Assembly: GCA_964645005.1 (NCBI GenBank)
Contig: CAZXYS010000003.1
Location: forward strand, 106,917 to 170,916
DNA: 64,000 nucleotides
Reading direction: 5' to 3'
Source of the DNA: CAZXYS01 sp964645005
GTDB lineage: Bacteria > Bacteroidota > Ignavibacteria > Kapaibacteriales > UBA2268
In this document: positions 53,125-60,884 of the stretch, piece by piece
Position numbering within the stretch: position 1 is the stretch's first letter
Layout of the letters: each line of letters starts with the position of its first letter
Notes under the pieces: generated by a model
The model's database searches: none
The model's input: the letters and a program-made list of their open reading frames with translations, nothing else
What the model was told of the DNA's origin: nothing
Translations under genes and position numbers: made by a program

Positions 53125-54606
53125 TTAATATTTTAGCGTTCCTTGTCTCTCTTTCGCCTTCTTCTCCCATTCTACAACAATTGAGTCAAGCAGTTTTTTC
53201 TTATCTGCTTCAAGTTTTTCTATGTCAATGCCGACATATTCCTGGGCTTTAGCCTTAGTGGAAATATCAGGCATTTCAATTGGTATGTTGACGCCATGAT
53301 TTACTAATATCAAATTCAATAAGCCTCTGGCTTTTTCGGCTTTCTGAATTGATGTACCCAGAACTCTCAAAGCTTCCACCGGAGAGTGAAATCCGACACC
53401 ATTGGCAGCAGCAACCCAATCCCAGCGCCATTGTGAATTACGGATCAACTGTAGTGCAGGCTCCATCTCTTCTTCTGAGGCACCTGCATCCCATGCGGCT
53501 TTCGCTTCGATATGAGCCTTGGCAAGAACATCTTCTACCAATTGACGTATTTCCATTACTCTTTTTTGACGTTCATAAACATCTTCCCGGAGTGTTTCCT
53601 CACTTTCTCTGTGGCAAACCTGACAAGCATTAGCAATATTATTCAACGGGCTCTGAATATGATGATCAGAAAACTTTATCCCACCTTCCACTTTATAAGG
53701 CATGTGGCAATCGGCACAAGCCACTCCACGTTTTGCATGAATGCCGGTCATATACAACTCGTAGTCGGGATGCTGAGCTTTAAGCATCGGCACACGGGAT
53801 AATTTATGGACCCAATCAACAAATTCAAGACTGTCATAATAGGCTTCCATCTCGTCAGCACTAAAACCTTTATCCCACGGGAAGGCAAGATAATTATCCG
53901 GCTTTTGGAAATAGTACTCCACATGGCACTGAGCGCATACTAGCGACCTCATATCCTGATGAGAAAAATCCTCCATATTCTTTCCCTGTCGCTCGAAGGC
54001 TTCCACTAACGCAGGTCTTGATATCCGTAGATCCATCGTATTCGGATCATGACAATCAAGACAACCTATAGGATTAACTATTTCATGTCCTTTTTCTATC
54101 CATTTACCATCATAGAACTCCTTCGGACCTACTTTTTCCATCAATCTCGGAACATCCGGACTTTTACATGACCAGCAAGTTGCAGGCATAGGGCTGTTTT
54201 CTACTCCACCGGTTCTAAGAATGTTTCTAATATCTTTCACAGCTAAAGCATGCCCTCGAGCCTGGTTATACTCCCAGGAAAAAGTGTATCCAGCCCATAG
54301 GATCACCAGATTAGGATGTAATTTCAGGTAATCCCTCCAGGCGCCCCCCCCATACAGACTTTGAAAACTGGTATCCCTCGTTTTGAGGTAAGATTCATAT
54401 TCGCGAGGATAATTCTTACCCCATACTTCATTTCTAGTCTCCCATTCGTCGATTTCCTCAACAGGCTGCAGCCTTGCAACTGATTCAGCCCGCCGCTCAA
54501 CGATTGTGGAAGTTAACATTCCAACAATGAACACAACTATTAGAGATACAAAGAACATCGACCAGTGAAACCATGTTTTTTGCCAGAAAGCTTTCTTTTC
54601 AGCCAT
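53125..54606 (-). CDS. nrfA: Cytochrome c nitrite reductase, ammonia-forming
   Basis: NrfA reduces nitrite to ammonium with six electrons in the periplasm. The 493-residue protein has an uncleaved-looking N-terminal anchor (FFVSLIVVFIVGMLTST), the diagnostic lysine-ligated active-site heme CWSCK near residue 142, and four CxxCH hemes (CLDCH, CAQCH with VEYYF carrying the active-site Tyr, CADCH and CQVCH), five in total. Met/His axial regions such as YMTGIHAKRGVACADCH are conserved. The upstream gene encodes NrfH and the stop/start overlap by one base, so nrfHA is one operon. Confidence 0.97.
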   Translation of the reverse strand: MAEKKAFWQKTWFHWSMFFVSLIVVFIVGMLTSTIVERRAESVARLQPVEEIDEWETRNEVWGKNYPREYESYLKTRDTSFQSLYGGGAWRDYLKLHPNLVILWAGYTFSWEYNQARGHALAVKDIRNILRTGGVENSPMPATCWSCKSPDVPRLMEKVGPKEFYDGKWIEKGHEIVNPIGCLDCHDPNTMDLRISRPALVEAFERQGKNMEDFSHQDMRSLVCAQCHVEYYFQKPDNYLAFPWDKGFSADEMEAYYDSLEFVDWVHKLSRVPMLKAQHPDYELYMTGIHAKRGVACADCHMPYKVEGGIKFSDHHIQSPLNNIANACQVCHRESEETLREDVYERQKRVMEIRQLVEDVLAKAHIEAKAAWDAGASEEEMEPALQLIRNSQWRWDWVAAANGVGFHSPVEALRVLGTSIQKAEKARGLLNLILVNHGVNIPIEMPDISTKAKAQEYVGIDIEKLEADKKKLLDSIVVEWEKKAKERQGTLKY

Positions 54607-55226
54607 TACTTCTCCTTTGAAAATTTTATGTTTCTTGTTTTCTTACTTTTTATTACCCAATCAGGTATTACCGGACTCAGAGCTGGTACGCGGGCATGAG
54701 GTGTCGAGGCATCACTGTGCACTTTCCCATGAGGTACTTCCCTGTGGCAGGACCAGCAGAGCTTACCCTCGCCATGCTTGTAATTCTCACCGGTTACATT
54801 TGCTATCGAAACCGGATTTACCTGCTTGTGATGACATCTGAGACAATTTTCCTGAACCACTGTCTTTCCTGCCTCTTTTATCATTATCACCTGAGGTTCT
54901 AAACCGAATGTAAACATATAGGAATGCCTCATTCCATCCATCGCCTTGAACCAGTATTTCCTGACTATATTATTATGTGGAACGTGACAATCATTACAGT
55001 TAGTCCATTCCCTGTGACTGCTGTGATTCCATGCAGCGTAATATGGGGTCATTACATGGCAATTAATGCAGGCATCCGGCTCATCGGATAAATACGAAAC
55101 CGCATTAGAAATATAAATTGCAGTCAATATAAATCCAGCCAACATACCTGCAACTATCGAGGCTGGTAACTTCCAGTTTTCCGGTGGTTTTAATATTTTG
55201 ATTAAATTAGTTTTATTCTTTTCCAT
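54606..55226 (-). CDS. nrfH: NrfH/NapC-type tetraheme quinol dehydrogenase
   Basis: 206 residues: a transmembrane anchor (residues ~22-45, SIVAGMLAGFILTAIYISNA) and four heme motifs, CINCH with the MTPYY segment next to it, CNDCH, CLRCH and CWSCH. This small NapC/NirT family member takes electrons from menaquinol and passes them to NrfA. It is transcribed first on the minus strand, directly coupled to nrfA. Cytochrome c maturation genes are not in this window. Confidence 0.95.
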   Translation of the reverse strand: MEKNKTNLIKILKPPENWKLPASIVAGMLAGFILTAIYISNAVSYLSDEPDACINCHVMTPYYAAWNHSSHREWTNCNDCHVPHNNIVRKYWFKAMDGMRHSYMFTFGLEPQVIMIKEAGKTVVQENCLRCHHKQVNPVSIANVTGENYKHGEGKLCWSCHREVPHGKVHSDASTPHARVPALSPVIPDWVIKSKKTRNIKFSKEK

Positions 55227-55528
55227 AAAATCAATATTTTAGATATTACAAAAAACTTAAAAGAAATATACTAATAAAAAGATATATAATAATTATTAAA
55301 AATTAAAATTTTTTTCATTATATTTTAACTTAAATTTGACACTCTATTGTGATTTTTAGCAATTAAACAACCCAAGATCATTTTTTTTATTTATAAGTAT
55401 TTCAGTGTTTTAAACAAACAGATTTATCTCAATTGTGAAATTTGTTACAGCTATGAGATTATTTACGATCATTTTTTTTTATTAATATTTTTTTTCGATC
55501 TTAATGATATACTATAGATAACGACAGG
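55227..55528. other. AT-rich region upstream of nrfHA
   Basis: 302 bases of very AT-rich sequence that should contain the nrfH promoter (minus strand). I searched for an FNR/CRP-type TTGAT-N4-ATCAA site and for TTTG-type promoters and found none clean enough to annotate. Confidence 0.4.
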
Positions 55529-55681
55529 ATGCTGCCAGGGCAGCTTCAACTCCGTACCGAATTAGACGCCAGGGATTTCTCCAATAAAACGCGTCCACAT
55601 ACCTACGTAATCAAGAGAACGAAGCATCAGTATCAAAAACAATTGGTGAAAGCCTGGGTTAATAAAGACTGGGAAAAATAA
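55529..55681 (+). CDS. Possible small protein or C-terminal gene remnant, 50 residues
   Basis: ATG 55529 opens a 50-codon frame, MLPGQLQLRTELDARD... ending KAWVNKDWEK, stop 55679-55681. Base composition is clearly higher in G+C than the surrounding AT-rich sequence, with balanced codon use and basic/aromatic residues, so it looks like coding DNA. No ribosome site or recognisable domain is seen. It ends 50 bases before the DUF423 gene and could be the tail of a deleted gene (for example a DNA-binding or transposon-related protein) rather than an independent gene. Confidence 0.35.
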   Translation: MLPGQLQLRTELDARDFSNKTRPHTYVIKRTKHQYQKQLVKAWVNKDWEK

Positions 55682-55731
55682 TTGTCTCTGTCATTTTTAT
55701 TTATTATATTTAAATAAAAATATTAAAATAA

Positions 55732-56112
55732 ATGGCTAAATTCTTTCTACTATCAGGAATCTTATTCTCTGCTCTAAGTGTCATAATCGGCGCTTTCGGC
55801 TCGCATGGACTAGAGAAAACGCTTCAAGAAACCGGCTATACCGATACTTTTGAAACTGCCGTGAAATACCAGTTCTATCATGCATTGGCGCTTCTTTTCA
55901 TAGGTCTGTATGCCCTTAAATTTTCAGGCAACCTAGTGAATGTGGCAGGTTTTCTGATGATTGCCGGTATTCTCATATTTTCCGGCTCGCTATATTTACT
56001 CTCTGTAACCGGAACAAAATGGCTTGGCGCTATTACGCCATTTGGGGGCGCAGCCTTTATCGCCGGATGGATAGCATTGTTCATAAGCGTCATAAAAACT
56101 AATTTCCATTAG
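55732..56112 (+). CDS. DUF423 family small membrane protein
   Basis: 126 residues with four hydrophobic helices. The starting segment FLLSGILFSALSVIIGAFGSHGLEK (conserved GAFGxHGL), AVKYQFYHALALLFIGLYAL and the closing GAITPFGGAAFIAGW loop are diagnostic of DUF423 (E. coli YgdD-like). The function is unknown. The product is an inner-membrane protein; the gene is monocistronic. Confidence 0.92.
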   Translation: MAKFFLLSGILFSALSVIIGAFGSHGLEKTLQETGYTDTFETAVKYQFYHALALLFIGLYALKFSGNLVNVAGFLMIAGILIFSGSLYLLSVTGTKWLGAITPFGGAAFIAGWIALFISVIKTNFH

Positions 56113-56236
56113 GAAGCCCTAAATCTTGAGCTATAAATGTATAACCAATTAGCAAAATTTAATTTATTTTATTTGCTGATTTTATTAATTTATGCCTTAC
56201 TGTCATATATCTGATTAACAAATTTGAAAAAAGAAG

Positions 56237-57802
56237 ATGAGAAGTTACATCAAATGTCTCACGCTATTCATTGTGACAACTATGTCACTTTCCGCACAAA
56301 AACATGGTCAGGCTCTGATCGATTCACTTACGTCCACGCTTTCTAATATCTCAGATGACAAAGAAAAAGTTGAATTGCTAAATGACATAGCGACTGAGTA
56401 TTATATGATCAATCCTGATAAGGGCATAAAATTTGGGAAAAAATCACTTAAACTGGCGGAAAATATCAATTGGGATGCTGGCAAAGCAATAGCAAGTAAT
56501 GTCATAGGCATCAATTACCATGTCAAAGGTGATTATTCAAAAGCTCTGGAGTTTTATTACAAATCTTTGGATATTTCTCGGAAATTAAAAGATACCAGCA
56601 AAATCGCTTCTACACTGAGCAATATCGGCATTATTTTCATGAATCAGTCAAATTATCCTAAAGCGCTTGAGTTTTATCATAAAGCTTTGAAATACAATGA
56701 AATACTCAATAATGAACCAAGCGTGGCAGCTATTCTTAGCAACATTGGCGTGATTTATCTTGAAGATGGTGATTATGAGGAAGCTCTCAGGTACCTGGAC
56801 AGTTCTTTAAAAATTGACAGGAAGTTAGAAAACAAGCATGGAATAGCAACAACTTTAGGAAATATCGGAAATATATATAATAACAGATCAGAGTACCAAA
56901 AATCTCTGGAATATTATAACAAAGCTCTGAAAATAAACGAGCAAACCGGAAATAAAAGCGGAATTGCCCATAATTTGAGCAATATTGGGAACATTTACAA
57001 GAATATGGCTGATTTCGCACAAGCGCTTAATTATTTTAAAAGAGCTTATGAACTAAATAAATCACTGGATGAAAAGAATCTTATGGGCTATAATCTGGGA
57101 AATATAGGGGAAGTTTATTTGCTGGTATCAACTAATTCAAAACTTGCTGATATTGCCGGAAAACACTCTGAATTTAGTGCGAGTAAAATAACAAATATTA
57201 ATAAATCTCTTGAATATAGTTTTTCCGCTGTGGAATTGCACAAAGAAATAGGCTCACTCTATCCCTTGATAGAGTGGTACAAGAACATCGAACAAGCCTG
57301 CCTGGAAAAAGGCAATCACAAAGCGGCTTATGAGTTTCTTAGCCTGCATAAAGAAACTCAGGACTCAGTCTTCAATATGGAGAAGTCAAAAGAGATCGGC
57401 AGACTTGAAGCAAAATACGAGATCGAAAAGAAAATCCGAGAGCAAGAGCTGAAAGAAAAAGAAGAAGCGCGCCTCAGGGAAGAAAAGATAAATCACAGAA
57501 ATATGATACAGTATTCATCAGTATCAATTCTCGTAGTAATTTTACTTATTGCAATGATGATAATACCGCGCATGCCAATATCTTTTTGGTGGATTGAAGG
57601 ATTTGTGTTCATAACATTTTTACTGATTTATGAATTTTTGCTGGTTGTCACCGAGCCCTGGGTTGATGGATTAACAGGTGGCATTCCAATTTTCAAGCTG
57701 GGGATAAATATAGCGATAGCTCTGCTGTTTCTTCCTTTTCATCGAGTAGAAGATAAGATGAGAGAGAAATTCGAAATTAAAGCTAAGAGTAAAAATACGT
57801 AG
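56237..57802 (+). CDS. Secreted/periplasmic TPR protein with C-terminal membrane anchor
   Basis: 521 residues: a signal peptide (residues 1-20, CLTLFIVTTMSLSAQ), about seven or eight TPR units of the NYPKALEFYHKALKYNE type between residues ~40 and 300, a coiled-coil segment rich in Glu/Lys (KSKEIGRLEAKYEIEKKIRE, ~380-420) and two or three transmembrane helices at the end. This resembles the sensor half of Bacteroidota TPR-histidine-kinase or TPR-LytTR proteins, but it stops at the membrane segment: no kinase, cyclase or DNA-binding domain follows. It could signal through protein contacts. Confidence 0.88.
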   Translation: MRSYIKCLTLFIVTTMSLSAQKHGQALIDSLTSTLSNISDDKEKVELLNDIATEYYMINPDKGIKFGKKSLKLAENINWDAGKAIASNVIGINYHVKGDYSKALEFYYKSLDISRKLKDTSKIASTLSNIGIIFMNQSNYPKALEFYHKALKYNEILNNEPSVAAILSNIGVIYLEDGDYEEALRYLDSSLKIDRKLENKHGIATTLGNIGNIYNNRSEYQKSLEYYNKALKINEQTGNKSGIAHNLSNIGNIYKNMADFAQALNYFKRAYELNKSLDEKNLMGYNLGNIGEVYLLVSTNSKLADIAGKHSEFSASKITNINKSLEYSFSAVELHKEIGSLYPLIEWYKNIEQACLEKGNHKAAYEFLSLHKETQDSVFNMEKSKEIGRLEAKYEIEKKIREQELKEKEEARLREEKINHRNMIQYSSVSILVVILLIAMMIIPRMPISFWWIEGFVFITFLLIYEFLLVVTEPWVDGLTGGIPIFKLGINIAIALLFLPFHRVEDKMREKFEIKAKSKNT

Positions 57803-57829
57803 TTTAATTTAAGCGAGTAATATAAATTG

Positions 57830-57853
57830 CCCCCCCTAAAATTGTAGGAGGGG
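57830..57853. terminator. G/C hairpin between convergent genes
   Basis: CCCCCCTA pairs with TAGGAGGGG (one bulge) across an AAATTG-type loop, followed by ATTTTGAT. It lies between the convergent TPR and aminomutase genes and may terminate either. The sequence also matches a common intergenic repeat wording, so its role is not certain. Confidence 0.5.
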
Positions 57854-57864
57854 ATTTTGATAAT

Positions 57865-59250
57865 TTAACTAGCTTGTTGGATAATTTCGGCTCTCTCTTT
57901 ATAAATTTCCTGCAATTCGTCTTCGAAAAAGAATTTCTCTTCGCCGAATGCGGGTTTGAGATCGGTTATCCACTCTGCCTTAGGGTCGTACTCCGCAAAG
58001 AATGGGCGATGCACCCAGTCCGGATTCCTGCCCTGAATGAATCGCAGCGCGAATACTTTCTCGCCTTTGACTTCCGTTACGCCGAGCATCTGTACTTTGC
58101 CGGGACCGCAGGACATCACCGGACCGCGCACCGTGCGTCCGAGACCGCTCACCTGCTTATACGCATCCCGGAAATGATTCCAGGCTTCCTCGAGAGTTAC
58201 CGAGAAATAATGATGAGCGCCGGTGTCGCGCGGCATGAATATGTAATATGGCACAACCCGCTGGCTGACCTGCATCTGCCACATTTTCGCCCAGACCTCG
58301 CCGCTGTCGTTGATATATCGGAAAATAGGCGACTGCGTGCGTATCTGAGCGCCAGTGTCATTGATTCTACGAATTGCTTTCTTGACGTCTTCCGTTTGCA
58401 GCTCTTGGTAATGATTGAAATGAGCCATGAATGCAACATGAATACCAGCCTTTCTGATCTTCTCGAATGATTTCAGGACTATGTCGGCATCTTTGTCCGT
58501 CAGAAACTTGTAGGGCCAATATCCGAGCGCTTTTGTGCCGATTCTGATAGTCTTCAGATTAGGCAAATTGGCGTTTATGAGCGCATCAACATAATCGTCG
58601 AATACTTTGCCGTTCATGATCATCGGATCACCACCGGTGAAGAGAATATCCGAGATTTCGGGATGCCTGCGGATGTACTCGATTGTCGGTTCGATGTCCT
58701 TCATCGCAAATTTCAGGTCGTTCATCCCGACAAACTGGGGCCAACGGAAGCAAAATGTGCAGTATGCGTGGCATGTCTGGCTCTGCTTCGGGAAAAACAA
58801 TGCCGTTTCCTGGTATTTATGCTGCATTCCCGGCAGCTTTTCGCCGTCCAGTACGGGGACGTTGTAGTCCATCTGCCCTGCCGGATGCGGGTTCAACTGC
58901 ATCCTGATTTCATTTGATTTCGCTCTGATCTGGTCGTCAGTGCCGTTTTTCATAACTTCCGCCATCTGATCGAAATGCTCGGGCTTGAGCATATCTTTCT
59001 GCGGAAATGTCAGTTTGAAAATTGGATCGTCGGGAACCTTGCTCCAGTCTATAAGATGATCCACAACATAGTTGTTCGTCTTGAATGGCAGAACAGTTCC
59101 GACAACCATCATATTGAAAAGATCCTCTTCGCTGAATTTTTTCTGTACCTGAGGTATCTTCGCAAAATTCTTTAGCATGAAAGATCTATATTTAGGTGTA
59201 GTTTCGGTTTTTACTTCGGGAGCTTCGCCGCCGTTTTTGTCCACAAACAT
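57865..59250 (-). CDS. KamA-family radical SAM aminomutase-like protein, atypical cluster motif
   Basis: 461 residues similar to lysine 2,3-aminomutase, which moves the alpha amino group to beta using SAM, [4Fe-4S] and PLP. The cluster motif is CHAYCTFCFRWPQF (C-x3-C-x2-C) near residue 160, where the known KamA motif is CxxYCRHCxRRR. ILFTGGDPMIMNG, IRIGTKALGYWPYKF and MSCGPGKVQMLG (the Lys is the likely PLP site) follow. The missing RHCTRR residues suggest a different branch or substrate; it may act on lysine, glutamate or another amino acid. A GGGAGAGAG ribosome site precedes the start. Confidence 0.83.
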   Translation of the reverse strand: MFVDKNGGEAPEVKTETTPKYRSFMLKNFAKIPQVQKKFSEEDLFNMMVVGTVLPFKTNNYVVDHLIDWSKVPDDPIFKLTFPQKDMLKPEHFDQMAEVMKNGTDDQIRAKSNEIRMQLNPHPAGQMDYNVPVLDGEKLPGMQHKYQETALFFPKQSQTCHAYCTFCFRWPQFVGMNDLKFAMKDIEPTIEYIRRHPEISDILFTGGDPMIMNGKVFDDYVDALINANLPNLKTIRIGTKALGYWPYKFLTDKDADIVLKSFEKIRKAGIHVAFMAHFNHYQELQTEDVKKAIRRINDTGAQIRTQSPIFRYINDSGEVWAKMWQMQVSQRVVPYYIFMPRDTGAHHYFSVTLEEAWNHFRDAYKQVSGLGRTVRGPVMSCGPGKVQMLGVTEVKGEKVFALRFIQGRNPDWVHRPFFAEYDPKAEWITDLKPAFGEEKFFFEDELQEIYKERAEIIQQAS

Positions 59251-59428
59251 ATCTCTCTCCCTTGTTTAGTTGAACATATATATTTTTTTGTCATACCCCT
59301 TTATTTTTAGCTTTAAAAAAAAATAAAATTAGGAGAACTTAAAATTTACGAAATTAAATTGTAAAATGGAAATACTAGAAAGATTATTTAAAATTATTTT
59401 TTGATTTTACTTCAACTCTGCTCTATCA

Positions 59429-59510
59429 AAGCGATATTTCGCTTATAACAATGGTAGAACAGACCTCTGGTCTGTTCAATTAGGCAGAACAGACCTCAGC
59501 TGTTCAACTG
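59429..59510. repeat. Hairpin cluster, ACAGACC family
   Basis: A stem at 59429-59444 (AAGCGA/TCGCTT) and a strong one at 59457-59477 (GAACAGACC/GGTCTGTTC, 3-base loop), followed by a partly degenerate copy near 59489-59505. The ACAGACC/GGTCTGT stem recurs at 60541-60559. This fills most of the 312-base gap 59251-59562 between kamA-like and the Yip1 gene; otherwise I see nothing there. Confidence 0.7.
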
Positions 59511-59562
59511 GGTACAACCTAACCGCCTTTCAGTCCTAAAAACCCGTGAATCCACATTAACA

Positions 59563-60381
59563 TCATACTGTCAAAAATTTCAGGAATGGAACCACTTTCG
59601 ACAGGAAAAACAGTAAAATATGGAAGCCAATCCATAGCCCGAATATCATCCCAAAATACTTCCCTAAATTATTGGATTGGAACATTTTCGCATATCCAAC
59701 ACTAACAACAGCATAAAACCATATCATGAACGGATCCGCCTGCGCCAGCATAAACCCGCCGAAACTCTTATGACCCATGCCAAGCCATGTTCCTATGCTG
59801 AAATTAGTTTGGAAAGCGCCGCTGACATAAGAGTAAACCATAATTGCAATTATCTGTAAAATTAGGATATAATGCGGCAGACCGTAAGCCACAAGCGCTG
59901 AATTATAATCACCTCTGCCTTTTAGTATAAATCTCGCTATGATAAAAAATATCGCAGCAACAAAGAAAAAGAAAATGAACTTTACAAAACCACCGAGAAC
60001 ATACCTGATTATTAATGATATGGCGCCCTGATCTTCCATTCGTTTTTGGATCATTTGGAATCGCTCATCGGCTTTCTTTTTTGAAATTTCTCCTTGTTGT
60101 ACGGATTGATTCAGACTTTTTTCAATTCTGTCTAATTGCTTATCCATGATATCGCTTTTCAGTTGCGGGTCTTTCATCATAATATAATTAGAAAAAAGCG
60201 AAATAACAATGACCAGAACTACCGGCACCAGCCAATCGCTAAATTTCGGAAGGAATTTAGCAGTCTCGGAAAACGTCTGGGATGGCGATATAAATACACC
60301 GGCTAATTTATCGGAAAATGACGGCTCGTTAGACTGCTCTTCCTGAGAATCGGGGATTTCGGGGTAATTTTGATCCTGCAT
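59563..60381 (-). CDS. Yip1-domain membrane protein
   Basis: 272 residues: an acidic N-terminal tail (QDQNYPEIPDSQEEQSNE), the Yip1-family beginning FSDKLAGVFISPSQTF, and five hydrophobic helices (LVPVVLVIVISLFSNYI, GGFVKFIFFFFVAAIFFI, HYILILQIIAIMVYSYV, and two more), with a charged loop between helices 1 and 2. Bacterial YIP1 proteins are inner-membrane proteins of unknown function. The gene is monocistronic, flanked by hairpin repeats. Confidence 0.87.
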   Translation of the reverse strand: MQDQNYPEIPDSQEEQSNEPSFSDKLAGVFISPSQTFSETAKFLPKFSDWLVPVVLVIVISLFSNYIMMKDPQLKSDIMDKQLDRIEKSLNQSVQQGEISKKKADERFQMIQKRMEDQGAISLIIRYVLGGFVKFIFFFFVAAIFFIIARFILKGRGDYNSALVAYGLPHYILILQIIAIMVYSYVSGAFQTNFSIGTWLGMGHKSFGGFMLAQADPFMIWFYAVVSVGYAKMFQSNNLGKYFGMIFGLWIGFHILLFFLSKVVPFLKFLTV

Positions 60382-60540
60382 ATAATTCTCTTATATTTTT
60401 TTAATTTTAAAATTAAGCTAAATTTCGAAATTAAACAAGAGGAAGTAGTTATTATGTCAAAATTAAACTTGACAGTTTTGCTGCATAAGCCTTTTTTGTC
60501 AATTTTCAATTTCAATCGGAATGTAATAAAAATGGGGTAG

Positions 60541-60610
60541 GACAGACCTCTGGTCTGTCAAAAGATTTAGTTTCTTGGTCTGTCAAAAGAGTTAGTCCCT
60601 TGGTCTGTTT
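60541..60610. repeat. GACAGACC hairpin with tandem half copies
   Basis: GACAGACC/GGTCTGTC at 60541-60559 is a stem of the same family as 59457-59477. Its right half plus flank (TTGGTCTGTCAAAAGA) is then repeated near 60575 and 60599. The pattern, hairpin plus tandem right-half copies, parallels the structure at 42958-43063. Confidence 0.65.
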
Positions 60611-60633
60611 TTATATTATTATAAATTCACATA

Positions 60634-60672
60634 AAAAATGTGCGACGCAAAATTCTTGCCTCGCACATTTTT
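60634..60672 (-). terminator. Bidirectional Rho-independent terminator
   Basis: AAAAATGTGCGA pairs with TCGCACATTTTT across a 15-base loop; both strands give a G/C-rich stem followed by a run of T. It lies about 210 bases beyond the stop of the large VWA-FKBP gene (minus strand) and about 255 bases upstream of the Yip1 gene, so it should stop read-through between them. Confidence 0.75.
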
Positions 60673-60799
60673 ATGTACCACTAACCCCCAATTTAAGTTA
60701 TCACCCGACTTATTTTATTTCCTAATTGATTTACAACATTTATGATCCATTACGAATATTCAGATAGTCACATTACAATAAATAAGAAAACCTCGTAAC

Positions 60800-60865
60800 A
60801 GCAAGTTTTAGCTTGCTGCTAATTAGATTTTTCTCTAACTCATTGCAAAGCGCTAAAGCGCTTTG
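60800..60865. repeat. Two-hairpin repeat, copy 2
   Basis: AGCAAG/CTTGCT (60800-60817) and CAAAGCGCT/AGCGCTTTG (60846-60865). Both stems are intact and correspond to the degenerate first and intact second stem at 12511-12586. It sits just past the stop of the 60885-63623 gene. The rest of 60382-60884 is AT-rich with the terminator and the GACAGACC repeats. Confidence 0.75.
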
Positions 60866-60884
60866 TTACAACAAGGAAATGATA

